The notes: generated by a model not told the origin, from the sequence alone. Counted from the stretch's first letter, positions 1 to 10,844 are shown. The stretch is DNA of 64,000 nucleotides from Bacteroidales bacterium UBA2712 (GCA_002354055.1 DEKW01000019.1:158577-222576), one strand, 5' to 3'. Made by a program: numbers and translations.

Positions 1-1
1 G

Positions 2-3000
2 GTAAATATGATTTCTGACAACGACTATTTTACACTTACCGGTACAGGAGTTTCACAAGAGTCAGGATCGTCCCTCAACATAGGGAAAAAGGTCGGTAAT
101 TATTTCTTAATAACAGCGAAGTCCGGCTATCAAATTAAGTCGATTTGTTTTAATGGTAAGATAGAAAACGATAATGTTAATAAAACAACTGATAATTCAG
201 ATTGGTCAGGGACAATAACGAGTGCAGGTACAGGTGCAGATAAACGTTATACTTTTGATGTTATAAATTCTACCTATTTCGGTGTAAAACTCAATACGGC
301 TGATAAAGGTATTTATATCCGAAATATGGTTATTACGATTGCTGCTGTTTCTTCTTGCACGGCGCCGAGTAGTGTAAGTGTGGACGCGACAAATACAAAC
401 GGATGGAGATACTCCATTGGTGAGACGATTGATTTGACGTGTACAGCGTCAGGTGGTAGCGGAGGTAGTTATACTTACCAATGGCAGAAATATATCGGTT
501 CTTCTTGGGAAGATATTGATGGAGCAACCAATGCCCGTTTCCAAAAGGCAAGTTGTACTTCTTCGGACGGCGGTAGTTACCGTTGTGTAGTCAGCACAGG
601 CGCAGGTTGTGAACTTGCAAGTAGTGGTTATCAAGTGTATGTGTTTACATTGAATGGTAATTACTATGGAAGTGAATGGACAGAAAATGCGATTACATGG
701 ACAGGAACATACACAGGTACAGTAACGTTGAGCCTTACAGAGAGTTCAACATACATGTATAAGGTAACTAATAATGATAGTAAATGGTATGGCGGTACAA
801 GTGGAAACTTTTTAGTATTACCGGCAGCGAGGGATCACTATACAGACCAAACCGCAGACATTCGTTTGTTTACAGGTCCAGCAGGCAATTATACATTCAC
901 AATAGATATTACGCACTTTAATGATTATCCGGGTACTCCGTATGTAAACATTTCAGTTGCATATCCAACTGTTTCTCACCCAGCAGCAGGTTATGCTTAT
1001 TTCAAAAAATGGAATGACTGGAGTGGATATTACATTCATTGGTGGTATAATGATGGCTCTGATCATCCTTTGTCCACATGGGGTTCTGATCCACAAGTTA
1101 CGACAGAAACAACCATCTGCGGAACGGATTATATATACTTCCCGGTATTGGATACTTATAATCAATTAATCGTAAAAGAGGCTGCTGGTGATGCAACCGA
1201 CAAAACAGGAAACCTTTCTTCGACGGGTAGTTCCGGGAAATATTTCGACTTTACTAATGATGGCGCATGGAATACCTTTACTACCTATACTATCACCTAT
1301 GCGGCGAATGGCGGCGGCGGTGAGATGAGTGCTACGAGTGGCATTTGTCCAGATGCAGATCAAGCCTTGACTGCGAATGCGTTTGAGAAGACAGGTTATA
1401 CATTTGCTAACTGGACGGCCAATGTAGACGTGAAAGTAGGTGGAGCAACGGTTAGTGCCGGAAGTGCGATTGCAAATAGTGCGACAATTCAGAATGTTAG
1501 TAGCGATATTACTCTTACGGCACAATGGAGTCCGATTCAATATGATGTAACATTGGAAAAGGGTTCGGCAGCTGCTGCGCCGGCTGGAAATAGCGGTTCT
1601 GCGAAAGTGCTTTATGATGCTACCGCACTCACCAACATTAGTCATGCTACTTGGACTGGACATGTGTTGACAGGTTACTATACATCTAATAGTGGTGGTA
1701 CGAAGGTGTTGAACGCAGACGGATCGTTTGCAGGAGCTAATGTGTCCGGCTATATTACTGACAGCAAATGGACACGCGCTGAGAATACCACTCTCAAAGC
1801 ACAATGGACTTGCGTCGCGTTGACGGTTAATCTTGGCGGCGATCCTGCTACTCCTGCCGGTGGTTCGCCTATTGGAACCGCATATACCTTAACTTGTAGC
1901 GCGTCAACCGGAACGATAGCAAGTTATCAATGGAAACAAAACACCACTGCGTCAACAGAAGGTGCCGTGAATGCAGAAGGAACAGGTGCAACGACCGCTT
2001 CGTTTAATCCGGTACCGGCAGCCGCAGGTACGTATTACTATTATTGTGTAGCCACTGACGCTTGCGGAAATTCCGTAAATACCGATTTCTCCGGAACATT
2101 CCAGTTTAATGCAGCGGCATATACTGTTACCTATAATAAAAACGGAGATGGCGCTGGTGGCGCAGGAAGTGTGACAGGTACACTGCCGACAGATGCGACG
2201 GATTATTCAAGTGGAGATAGGCCGGTTGTGAAAATGCCAGGCGATTTAGCTCTTGCTGATAAGACTTTTATCGGTTGGAATGATGCCGCAAATGGTTCAG
2301 GTACATATTATTCGCCGGGAGCAAACTTCGCGATAACTGCTAATAAAACTCTTTATGCTCAATGGCGTACAGCTTCTTCATGCCCCGGCGGCGAAGGAGG
2401 AACAGTCTTCTCGTTAACTATGGGAGATAATAGTAGTGGATCGGCTACTACGATGACTCCAGGTTTGTCAGTGAAGTTAAGTTCATTATCTTATGCTACT
2501 ATTACTAAGGGCGAATCAAGTTTTACTAATACACACACTTCATCAAACAAAGGATCAATTACCAAGGCTAATCCTGCTGCATTATACTTAGGAGGAGCCG
2601 CTTCAACGATTATCTTGTATCTCGATTGTGCATTGCGAAAAGACGATCAAATATCTTTTACGGGTGTTAATGATAAAGAAATATGCTTCTCTTCTACAAC
2701 TTATACAAGAAGCGAGACGCTTTATACAACATCCCAAGCATACACGATTCCTTCGGGAAGCCCACTAATTGGTTCGAGAATTTTGTATATTTGGCGAAAG
2801 GGTGGTGATTCTTTTGGAGTTACGGGTATTACGATTACTCGTCCGGCATCGGTTGCTGCTACTATTACCGCGACGAAGACATCGCCGGATTATGTGACAA
2901 CTGATCCGAATAATTTGGTGTTGAGCATCTCTACTACCGGCGCAAGTTCCGGTTGGTACTATCGTGTAAAGAAAGTAGATGGTGGTTACCAAGATCCGGA

Positions 3001-6000
3001 CAACACTCCTTATAACACTGCTACATGGACGATGACTTCCGGTTTGACTTTAGGAGCGAATAACTTTGTCGTAGAGTTGTATAATGGCTCAGGAGAAAAA
3101 CAGGCTGAATCCGCAACTATCACCGTAACAGCAGAGACGGCTTATCCTATTACGATTGCTGCCGGCGAAGGTGGTTCTGCAAGTCCGGCAAGCACGTGGG
3201 CCAACGGAGATCACTTACATCCGGAGATTACCGCCACTCCGAGTTCCGGTTATCATTTCGTCAACTGGACTAAGAATAACGAGAATGCCACTTTGGAGAA
3301 CGCGAATGCCGCAACGACTACCATCACCAACGCCTCCGGCACATGTACTATTACCGCAAACTTTGAGGCGGATGATGCATGTCCGACAGCTGCAAGCGGA
3401 GAAGTGGTATATAAGTTTGTGACGAAGAGCAGCGGACTTGGCACAAGCGCAATCTGTGCCAACAAAGATCAAGACTATCCGTTATCTACCGGTGACGGAA
3501 ATCCTCTTGAAACATTGACGAATGGAACATTAACGGCGCGTGCAAGTACTGCAGGAACATCAAACCTAAAATACAACAAGGGCTCTATTAACTTCAATGG
3601 AGGATCAAGCGGATGGTTAATCATAGGGTTAGATTGTCCGATTAAATCAGGTGACGTAATCCGTTATGTGAATAGCAATTCCGGCTCTGTGGCTATCCGT
3701 ACAGCTAAAGGAACTAGTGAGAACGAAATTGTTTTAGCAGGAAATAGCACAACTGAAGTACAAACAGTTGTTATCTCATCAGCGCAGGCTACTGCATTTA
3801 ATGAGTTGACAACAGTGTATATGGTACGTAAATCGAATACTTCTGACATATCCTATTTCGAGATTATCCGTCCTTATACTATAACGCTGGATGCGAATAC
3901 GAATGGCGGTAAGATCAACGGCGAAAATACGGAGGTGCATTATGCTCTTTCGGGCGAACACCTCACCCTGCCTCGTCCGACGAAGGCTGGTGAACGTTTC
4001 AAGGGATGGTATGATGCAGCCAGCGGAGGTTCAGTGGTATCGAGGGACTATGCGCCGACCGGAACGATACGGCTCTATGCACAATGGGAAGACTGTCCTG
4101 CAAGCGGAACGGTATATAAATGGGAAGTGAAGAGCGGTTTGACGAATGGAAGTTTGTCTGCAGGTGTAAGCGGCGAAGCAGACATTGATGCAACAACCGT
4201 TAACTATCTCAGCACACTTATCGGTGGTGAGGCAACTATACATAATAAGAATAACCATATAAAGATATCCGATAATAGCAGATTTGCATTTGACGATAAT
4301 GCGCCTTATATCAAGGTTGATTTGGAGTGTCCGCTGCGTACAGGAGATAAGTTTAAATCAACGGTGTACTCCAATACATTCTGGGTTAATGCTTCTACTA
4401 CACGTGCGAATGTCGCAGAATTGCCGACAGGTAGTTTGCAAGAAACAGATGTTCCTGCTGCTTTAGTGGGACAGACTACTCTCTATATCTGGCGTGGAGG
4501 TGGAAACGGTAAGATCTCTTACTTTGAGGTTACGCGTACGTCTGCTACGTTTGATTTGACGTATGACGGTAATGGTCAAACAAGTGTAGCGGGAACAGTG
4601 CCCTCAGCAGTGGAAGACCAAGCGTACGACGCAGAGATTACATTAGAGCCTGTTGGTTCGCTGGCGAAGACGAACTACACGTTCGGCGGATGGAACACAG
4701 AGGATGATGGAACAGGAACCAACTACGAAGGCGGAGCAACGTTTACCATCAAGGATAACACGACTCTGTATGCTAAGTGGACGCAGGCAGTGACGTTAGA
4801 CGGTACGACGAATGGCGGAAGCGACGGAAGTGCTACGGCGGTATGGAACGCTACGGCATTGACGGGCTTTACGGCAGCAACGCCGCCGAGCGGAAACAAG
4901 TGTACAGGATATTTCGATGCTGCAGAAGGAGGAAACAAGATCCTGAACTCGGATGGAACGTACTCTTCGTCGAACGTGACAAACTACGTGACGAGTGGCA
5001 AGTGGTCAAGAACAGGCGCTGCTCCGACCTTGTACGCACAATATGAGTCGAGTGGTTCGTTGATTTGGAACCTTGGTGTGAATACCAATGCTACTTCGCT
5101 GACGACTGATAGTAAATCCAGTGCGTTCACGGAGATCTCAACAGCCAATATGTCCAATGCTACTGTAAATGGGCTGACATATACCGGAAATGCGAAAGCA
5201 TCCTTAACCGGTAAGATCAGTACACCGGCATACGACGCAGACAAGTATGTATATGTTACCTTCCAGGTTGCAGCAGGTTACAAGTTCATCCCGAGTAACA
5301 TCAAAGTGCCGGTACAACCGGTTGGTGAAGGCGAGCACAAAGCCGTAGAATTGAGGCTGACGGACGAGAGTAGCCATAGTTTAAGCGGCAGTGCCACCAA
5401 GTGTGATGGAACGTCCAGCGGTAAGACAACGACAGTTACTTTATCCGGCGACGGGAGTAAGTATTTCACCGGTACTGTGACGTTGAAGATTTATGTCTAT
5501 CCGCATGCAGATGCTTCGGCTGCCTCTTATAACTGTTATCGTTTCGGAACTCCGATCACGATAGAGGGTGCGGTAGAGACAGCATGTACGATGCCGAGCT
5601 TCACCGGTTTGAGTTATGAAGATACGGAATATACACCGGGTGCTACCGCTTCGGCGATTACTGTAACAAATCCGGAAGACGTGACGACGTATGCATGGAA
5701 GCAGAATGAGACGAATGACCGTACGGGTACCACACCTGCAGCTGGAACGAACAATGAGCAGAGTTACACACCGACGACTAGTTCAGAAGGCACGATGTAC
5801 TACTGGTGTGAGTTGTCGAATGCTTGCGGTACAGTCAAGACGGCAGCTGTAGCTATCACGGTAGCTGCAGATAAGACCGCGACAACGGTAACGTGGACCA
5901 ATCCGGCAAGCACGCCTAACTACGGTGGTGGCGGCTATACGATCCGTGCTACGGTGGATGATGCAAGTTGGAATGGAAATGCAGCTGACCTTACTATTAC

Positions 6001-9000
6001 CGCGCCCGCGGGCATACGTATATACGGCAAGACGTCAGGAACGGATAACGGTAAACAATACGTAGAGGTTAAATTTGATGTACAGACAGCGTTTGACCGT
6101 ACGACGTATGCAGACAATATTCCGTTTACTGTTAGTCATGCAGAAACAGCAACATATGATGCTATCGCAGATGAGAATGACGTGACTTATAGCGCTTGTG
6201 CAGGTGGTGGCGGTGAAGGCAGTGCGTTTGTTGAGGTTACGAGCGCTGTGACAACAGCCAAGACCGGAATGAGCAATTATTGGGAAGCAGTAGGTGTCGG
6301 TCGCCTTAATAAAGCATATAACCAGGCTATGGGAAGTAGCGCAGACGCTCAGACTATAGAAGGACATAGTTTCAGTTACAGAACAGGAGCAAATAACTCC
6401 AACTGGATGGTTAATCCTTATATAGCCGGTGTAACAAAAATACGTCTGTATTTCTACGCAAGTGCTGCAATTACCAGCGGTAAATTAGGAATCAGTAAAG
6501 TGCTGTATGATACAGAATACTTTAGCAGTCAAGGCAGCCGATCTGTCGTATACGATGATGTTGCAACAAACGCAGATAGTTATGCAGCAGCAGATAAGGG
6601 ATGGATTGAGTTTACATTGCCTGAAATGGCAGTTAATAGCTACTGCTACTTCTCCACCAATACTGGTAATTTATATGTATATGGTGTAGAATTATTCTCC
6701 GGTAGTGTTGGAAGCGGAGGTTCACAGACGACTAATTTAACTTGGAGTCAGGATGTGGACGAAAGTGATGCCAAGAAAGTGACAAAGAAGACGACTGATG
6801 CCTACTTCACTATTACGGCAAATAGAGCCGATGCAGTAACGCGCGAGTCATTAGGAGCTATTACTTATAGTTCATCAGTCCCGAGTGTTGCGACAGTAGA
6901 TCCAAGTACTGGTAAGGTGTCTATGGTGGCAGCCGGAACAACAATCATTAAGGCTACATTGGCAGCAAGCGGATGCTTTAAGAAAAAAGAAATAACATAC
7001 AAGCTTGTAGTAGAGGAGGAAGAGTGTTCAATTGCTGCCGGTACGCTAACATTGACTTCGGGTTCGGAGACGAAGTGTAGTAGCCATAATGTGACGTTGA
7101 CGCTGACAGGCTTCGAGAGCGGTGCAGATATCCAATGGAAAGATGGTGACACGGATATTAACAACGGAGGCAATTATACGATTACGAAGAATGGTACTAC
7201 CAGTACGTTAACCACCAATCAGGCCGGTACGTATAGTGTGATTGTAACCAAGGGTTGCTTCGTTCGTTCGAACCGTATAACTATCAAGAATGCAAGTGCA
7301 GAAGCATCGGTAAGCAAGATTATTGATGAATGGTACATTAAGCAAGGCCGTTTGACGCCGGATATAGCGCTCTTTAACGCTGAGGGTGCAACTTCATTCA
7401 CGATTAAGGATGCTTCTACTGATGCAGAGGTTACTTCTATTGCCGGATGTACATTCGAACTTCAGGATGATGTCATTTATCTGCACGGTTATTCTACCGC
7501 GGGAGTAGGTCCGACGGGCATAGAATCGGCAGCCAATGAAACAATCAAGGTGGTTGTAACCGATGCGTGCGGCAATGAAGCAAGTGTAGGTAATATCATT
7601 ATCCATAAGCAGATACAAACCGATAAACACGTATTGGCATTCGTGGTAGTTGGTAAGGCCAATGGCGGATTTACGGAAGATATTCCTGCAAGCCAGACAA
7701 CGAGTGTTGAATTGTATAACACGATAGCAGAGAACTTCGATGTACAGGCAACTAACATCAAAGCGACGGATGACGAGAAAGTGCTGAAACAATATTATTC
7801 GCAATTCGATATCCTCTGTATTACGGACTATCCGAATACGGGTGATAAAGGTAATGTGGCTAAACAAAGTTATGTTAATGCCATCGGTTCATTGATTGAT
7901 ATCCGCCCGATATTGACTATGGAGGCCTTTGTGGCGAAGTTGAGCAATTGGGCAGCGAAAGGAATCAGCGGTACGCCAAAGAGTCCGTGTCCGCGTCAGT
8001 ACTCGATGGATTTGCAATGTAAAGACCATGAGATTTTCTCCGGAACGGAGATGGTTAAGATCGGAGAAGGCGATGATGAGATGTATCGTGTAACAATGGT
8101 GGATAAATCGAAAGCCGATTATTCTACAAAAGATGGTAATGAGGAATGTTCGAAAGCATATGACGCAGGCGGTTATCCTGCATTGCAGGGCTTCACTATT
8201 GGTGACATCGGAAGCGATATGCTACCATTAGGATTGATTTATGATGGTGAGACTCCGTTGCAGGTTGGTATCGAGCGTCAGTATGAGATGAGTGCTCGTC
8301 TGATGGTTCTCGGTATCCAACAGAAAGCTATGGAGCGCCTCACGAAAGATGGTCAAACGGTGGTAATCAATGCCCTCAAGTACCTGATGAAGAAGAACGA
8401 GGAGGACATAGCTGACTGCTCGATTGCTTTCTACGGCGGTACGGAAGGTCATGAGACGGATTGGAATACGGATTCTAACTGGAAGGGAGGAAAGAAACCA
8501 GACAAGACCGCACGCGAGATTCGTATCCTTGCACCGGTTGTTATTACCGGCGAACAATCCATCCACGCTCAGGCTCCGATTAAGATTGCACCGAATGACG
8601 GAGGTACGTACAATGGCGGTGCAGATAATGCAAGAGGTAGCCTGACTATCGCAGCCGGCGGTGCGCTGAGAGTAGATGGTAAGATTCAAGCAGTGACTGC
8701 CCCGGCTTACAACCGTCCCCGCGCAACCGCTCCGGCAGATCTGACAATCGGCTCGACCGAAACGAATGGTAACGGTACGCTGATCTTCGATAACGAAGAT
8801 GGTAGTACTCAAGCTATAGTACAGTACTACTCCAAGGCGACAACGGATGAAGCAGATACATGGAATTGGCAGTACATGGCGGTACCGTTCAATGACAACT
8901 CAAGCGCTTATCGCAATTACTACGACAGTTATCTCTACCGCTGGAAAGAAGATTGCAGCGGATGGGAGGTCGTTCCTAACAGAGGAGAGGTTTACCCGTG

Positions 9001-10003
9001 GGTCGGCTATACCATCACGCAAGTAGGTGCAAAGACTTATGTCATGGATGGAACGCTGGTTGAGACCGGCGAAATGGAATTCACAGTTCCGGAAGGAAAG
9101 AATCTTGTGGTAGGTAATAGCTGGACGGCTCCTATACAGGTGAAGCAGTTCGAGGACGCAGATTTCGCAGGCATGAGCAAGAATGTATATCTCTTCAATA
9201 CGGGCTATGATGAAAATCGTTCAGGTGAATTTGACCAACTAGATCGATATGAAACCGGTACCTACGTAACGATACCTATTCATGCTTCGCCGTACACCGG
9301 TGACAGCCTCATCAGTTCGTTGCAGGCATTCACGGTATATGCTACCGGTGGCGGAGGAGGCGGTACGTTCACGCTGGATTATGATCGTCACGTACGCCCC
9401 GCCCGCTCTTCGGATAAGGTGAACGCCGGTCCGATGCACGCACCGCAACGCGGAGGCGTGATAAACGATAAGCCTGCGGTTCTCAAAGTATGGGCTTCCG
9501 GCAGTCGCTACGACGACCGGTTGGTAGTACTGGAACGCGAAGACTTCTCTACCGGATTAGACGAGGGATGGGATGGTAACAAGCGTGTAGCAGGAAACTC
9601 ATCTCCTCTGATCTTTGCGGTGACCGATAACGGACGAGAGGCTGTATCCGCTATTCCTACCATGGAAGGAACGCTCATCGGATTCTGGGCAGGAGAGGAT
9701 AATGAATATACATTACACTTCGAGTACAACGAAGAGGATGAGTTGTATCTGCTGGATTTGGATAACAACATCTACACGCCGGTTAATAGCAATAGTACAT
9801 ACGTCTTTACGGTACCGGACAAGAAGGCGCATAACCGCTTTATCCTGACCTATAACGCTCCGGATCCGGTAGCTACGGGAGTCGAAGAGACGCAGGCAAA
9901 CGAAAAACCGGAAGCAAAAGCTATTAAGTTCCTCAAAGATGAAAAGGTATTTATCTTTGTAAACGGTAAATTATATGACGCAACAGGAAAGATAGTTAAA
10001 TAA
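2..10003 (+). CDS. Giant multidomain secreted surface protein with InlB repeats (5' end outside window)
   Basis: The frame is open to the window edge; the first in-frame ATG is at 8 and lacks a signal peptide, so the true start lies upstream. Counting from that ATG (3331 residues): an Ig-like region at about 120-210; seven InlB/Listeria-Bacteroides-type repeats at about 427-508, 511-600, 704-786, 1045-1120, 1290-1362, 1517-1592 and 1593-1680, recognised by GYxFxxW and a closing AQW/AKW. A Cys-initiated beta-rich module of about 155 residues occurs three times (791-948, 1124-1289, 1362-1513), ending in YIWR or YMVRK followed by an FxxxR strand. From about 2239 to the end it is paralogous to the C-terminal 1075 residues of the pectate-lyase fusion at 13747: Big2-like, Ig-like, an alpha/beta domain, a WSTAANW-type beta domain, and a short tail ending KLYDATGKIVK that resembles type IX secretion tails. 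No catalytic domain is visible. Adhesion or glycan binding is inference. Confidence 0.85.
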   Translation, partial: VNMISDNDYFTLTGTGVSQESGSSLNIGKKVGNYFLITAKSGYQIKSICFNGKIENDNVNKTTDNSDWSGTITSAGTGADKRYTFDVINSTYFGVKLNTADKGIYIRNMVITIAAVSSCTAPSSVSVDATNTNGWRYSIGETIDLTCTASGGSGGSYTYQWQKYIGSSWEDIDGATNARFQKASCTSSDGGSYRCVVSTGAGCELASSGYQVYVFTLNGNYYGSEWTENAITWTGTYTGTVTLSLTESSTYMYKVTNNDSKWYGGTSGNFLVLPAARDHYTDQTADIRLFTGPAGNYTFTIDITHFNDYPGTPYVNISVAYPTVSHPAAGYAYFKKWNDWSGYYIHWWYNDGSDHPLSTWGSDPQVTTETTICGTDYIYFPVLDTYNQLIVKEAAGDATDKTGNLSSTGSSGKYFDFTNDGAWNTFTTYTITYAANGGGGEMSATSGICPDADQALTANAFEKTGYTFANWTANVDVKVGGATVSAGSAIANSATIQNVSSDITLTAQWSPIQYDVTLEKGSAAAAPAGNSGSAKVLYDATALTNISHATWTGHVLTGYYTSNSGGTKVLNADGSFAGANVSGYITDSKWTRAENTTLKAQWTCVALTVNLGGDPATPAGGSPIGTAYTLTCSASTGTIASYQWKQNTTASTEGAVNAEGTGATTASFNPVPAAAGTYYYYCVATDACGNSVNTDFSGTFQFNAAAYTVTYNKNGDGAGGAGSVTGTLPTDATDYSSGDRPVVKMPGDLALADKTFIGWNDAANGSGTYYSPGANFAITANKTLYAQWRTASSCPGGEGGTVFSLTMGDNSSGSATTMTPGLSVKLSSLSYATITKGESSFTNTHTSSNKGSITKANPAALYLGGAASTIILYLDCALRKDDQISFTGVNDKEICFSSTTYTRSETLYTTSQAYTIPSGSPLIGSRILYIWRKGGDSFGVTGITITRPASVAATITATKTSPDYVTTDPNNLVLSISTTGASSGWYYRVKKVDGGYQDPDNTPYNTATWTMTSGLTLGANNFVVELYNGSGEKQAESATITVTAETAYPITIAAGEGGSASPASTWANGDHLHPEITATPSSGYHFVNWTKNNENATLENANAATTTITNASGTCTITANFEADDACPTAASGEVVYKFVTKSSGLGTSAICANKDQDYPLSTGDGNPLETLTNGTLTARASTAGTSNLKYNKGSINFNGGSSGWLIIGLDCPIKSGDVIRYVNSNSGSVAIRTAKGTSENEIVLAGNSTTEVQTVVISSAQATAFNELTTVYMVRKSNTSDISYFEIIRPYTITLDANTNGGKINGENTEVHYALSGEHLTLPRPTKAGERFKGWYDAASGGSVVSRDYAPTGTIRLYAQWEDCPASGTVYKWEVKSGLTNGSLSAGVSGEADIDATTVNYLSTLIGGEATIHNKNNHIKISDNSRFAFDDNAPYIKVDLECPLRTGDKFKSTVYSNTFWVNASTTRANVAELPTGSLQETDVPAALVGQTTLYIWRGGGNGKISYFEVTRTSATFDLTYDGNGQTSVAGTVPSAVEDQAYDAEITLEPVGSLAKTNYTFGGWNTEDDGTGTNYEGGATFTIKDNTTLYAKWTQAVTLDGTTNGGSDGSATAVWNATALTGFTAATPPSGNKCTGYFDAAEGGNKILNSDGTYSSSNVTNYVTSGKWSRTGAAPTLYAQYESSGSLIWNLGVNTNATSLTTDSKSSAFTEISTANMSNATVNGLTYTGNAKASLTGKISTPAYDADKYVYVTFQVAAGYKFIPSNIKVPVQPVGEGEHKAVELRLTDESSHSLSGSATKCDGTSSGKTTTVTLSGDGSKYFTGTVTLKIYVYPHADASAASYNCYRFGTPITIEGAVETACTMPSFTGLSYEDTEYTPGATASAITVTNPEDVTTYAWKQNETNDRTGTTPAAGTNNEQSYTPTTSSEGTMYYWCELSNACGTVKTAAVAITVAADKTATTVTWTNPASTPNYGGGGYTIRATVDDASWNGNAADLTITAPAGIRIYGKTSGTDNGKQYVEVKFDVQTAFDRTTYADNIPFTVSHAETATYDAIADENDVTYSACAGGGGEGSAFVEVTSAVTTAKTGMSNYWEAVGVGRLNKAYNQAMGSSADAQTIEGHSFSYRTGANNSNWMVNPYIAGVTKIRLYFYASAAITSGKLGISKVLYDTEYFSSQGSRSVVYDDVATNADSYAAADKGWIEFTLPEMAVNSYCYFSTNTGNLYVYGVELFSGSVGSGGSQTTNLTWSQDVDESDAKKVTKKTTDAYFTITANRADAVTRESLGAITYSSSVPSVATVDPSTGKVSMVAAGTTIIKATLAASGCFKKKEITYKLVVEEEECSIAAGTLTLTSGSETKCSSHNVTLTLTGFESGADIQWKDGDTDINNGGNYTITKNGTTSTLTTNQAGTYSVIVTKGCFVRSNRITIKNASAEASVSKIIDEWYIKQGRLTPDIALFNAEGATSFTIKDASTDAEVTSIAGCTFELQDDVIYLHGYSTAGVGPTGIESAANETIKVVVTDACGNEASVGNIIIHKQIQTDKHVLAFVVVGKANGGFTEDIPASQTTSVELYNTIAENFDVQATNIKATDDEKVLKQYYSQFDILCITDYPNTGDKGNVAKQSYVNAIGSLIDIRPILTMEAFVAKLSNWAAKGISGTPKSPCPRQYSMDLQCKDHEIFSGTEMVKIGEGDDEMYRVTMVDKSKADYSTKDGNEECSKAYDAGGYPALQGFTIGDIGSDMLPLGLIYDGETPLQVGIERQYEMSARLMVLGIQQKAMERLTKDGQTVVINALKYLMKKNEEDIADCSIAFYGGTEGHETDWNTDSNWKGGKKPDKTAREIRILAPVVITGEQSIHAQAPIKIAPNDGGTYNGGADNARGSLTIAAGGALRVDGKIQAVTAPAYNRPRATAPADLTIGSTETNGNGTLIFDNEDGSTQAIVQYYSKATTDEADTWNWQYMAVPFNDNSSAYRNYYDSYLYRWKEDCSGWEVVPNRGEVYPWVGYTITQVGAKTYVMDGTLVETGEMEFTVPEGKNLVVGNSWTAPIQVKQFEDADFAGMSKNVYLFNTGYDENRSGEFDQLDRYETGTYVTIPIHASPYTGDSLISSLQAFTVYATGGGGGGTFTLDYDRHVRPARSSDKVNAGPMHAPQRGGVINDKPAVLKVWASGSRYDDRLVVLEREDFSTGLDEGWDGNKRVAGNSSPLIFAVTDNGREAVSAIPTMEGTLIGFWAGEDNEYTLHFEYNEEDELYLLDLDNNIYTPVNSNSTYVFTVPDKKAHNRFILTYNAPDPVATGVEETQANEKPEAKAIKFLKDEKVFIFVNGKLYDATGKIVK

Positions 10004-10070
10004 TGTTGAATGTTGAATGTTGAACGAATGAACGAGTGAACGAATGAAAGAATTAAAGAGTGAACGAATT
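10002..10070 (+). repeat. Tandem array: three 7-mers then six 8-mers, ending exactly at an ATG
   Basis: Three copies of AATGTTG (10002-10022) run directly into six octamers of the form AACGAATG/AAAGAGTG (10023-10070). The array begins inside the stop codon of the giant gene and ends at the base before the ATG at 10071. The change from 7 to 8 bp period within one array is visible directly. Confidence 0.85.
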
Positions 10071-10538
10071 ATGAAAAACGTTATGAAAACGATCTTGCGT
10101 AATACAAAATTAGTGGTAATCCTGGCTTTCCTGCCGGCGCTTTTGAGCGCCGCGCAGGCACAAGCCGTGGACTATAAGAGTACGTATAAAGGAACTCATT
10201 ATGAGCAACCGCGTCAATATATGGAGTATAATGTAGCCACAACGGCTACTGCGCCGGCTGTGGGTTTCCAATCTACGAGTGCTTATTCCGGCCAATTCGG
10301 TAGTGAAGAGCAGCCGATGCTGAATAGCGACGGAACAGTGAATGACGGCGCGTATATGGGTAGTCCCAAACGTCCGGGAAGTATCCGTAGAGAAGGACGT
10401 GAAGACGGAGAAGGTAATACGGGTACACCGGGTAAAGAAGGAGACAAGCAGCCTCTCGGCGATGTCGTCTGGCCGCTGATGCTGCTCTTATGCGCGTACG
10501 CGGGATATAAAAAGGTACGTGCGCGCGAAGAGGCGTGA
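10071..10538 (+). CDS. Small secreted protein with C-terminal sorting-type transmembrane anchor
   Basis: The 155-residue protein follows the giant surface protein. The N-terminus has a signal peptide (residues about 1-31, hydrophobic core LVVILAFLPALLSA, likely cleavage after AQA). The middle is Gly/Pro/Glu-rich and disordered. The C-terminus is PLGDVVWPLMLLLCAYAGYK followed by a basic end. This matches the end of the 22263 protein (PIGDAVLPLLLLAIGY plus basic residues), which also follows a giant protein. The layout resembles the PID-CTERM class of Bacteroidota sorting tails, which is an inference from form. I chose ATG 10071 over the in-frame ATG at 10044 because the latter lies inside the tandem array. 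A cognate sortase-like enzyme is not in the window. Confidence 0.75.
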   Translation: MKNVMKTILRNTKLVVILAFLPALLSAAQAQAVDYKSTYKGTHYEQPRQYMEYNVATTATAPAVGFQSTSAYSGQFGSEEQPMLNSDGTVNDGAYMGSPKRPGSIRREGREDGEGNTGTPGKEGDKQPLGDVVWPLMLLLCAYAGYKKVRAREEA

Positions 10539-10548
10539 CCCCATGGTT

Positions 10549-10584
10549 AAAAAGTGCAGGTTTGAGAGATAATCTGCACTTTTT
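10549..10584 (+). terminator. Rho-independent terminator after the small secreted protein
   Basis: AAAAAGTGCAG (10549-10559) pairs with CTGCACTTTTT (10574-10584). The T run continues straight into the TTTGC element of the next promoter. The same 44-bp block recurs at 11278 with one mismatch. Confidence 0.85.
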
Positions 10585-10585
10585 A

Positions 10586-10617
10586 TTTGCATAATTCAAA
10601 AAAAAGCCGTATCTTTG
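10586..10617 (+). promoter_or_regulatory. Bacteroidota-type promoter for the toxin-antitoxin pair
   Basis: TTTGC at 10586-10590 and TATCTTTG at 10610-10617 lie 20 nt apart, matching the primary sigma factor consensus of Bacteroidota (TTTG and TAnnTTTG). The first start codon downstream is the antitoxin at 10646. Confidence 0.8.
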
Positions 10618-10645
10618 CAGCGGAAATTGAAAAACTAATAGAATT

Positions 10646-10843
10646 ATGGAAGATGTTGTATTAAAAATGCCTGCAACAGACGTAGCTTTGGTAATGCAGT
10701 TCGCGAGTCGCATGGGATGGATAATTGAGAGCCATCGTAATCCTGTTGCCCGCTTTATACAAGCATGCTCCAGCAACAATACAGACGTGTTGACGGACGA
10801 GGAAATCCAAGCAGAAGTAGATGCTGTTCGGTACAATAAGTAA
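10646..10843 (+). CDS. Putative antitoxin partner of a PIN toxin
   Basis: The protein has 65 residues, is acidic and likely helical, and includes DVLTDEEIQAEVDAVR near its end. It has no strong family signature that I can name. It sits one base upstream of a PIN-domain toxin gene and shares its promoter, the standard arrangement of type II toxin-antitoxin modules (VapBC or COG1569-like). The antitoxin role rests on size and position. Confidence 0.65.
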   Translation: MEDVVLKMPATDVALVMQFASRMGWIIESHRNPVARFIQACSSNNTDVLTDEEIQAEVDAVRYNK

Positions 10844-10844
10844 G

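Noticed and set aside
10044..10070. Earlier start for the small secreted protein
   Set aside because: The extra codons are made only of the octamer array and would put a charged stretch before the signal peptide.
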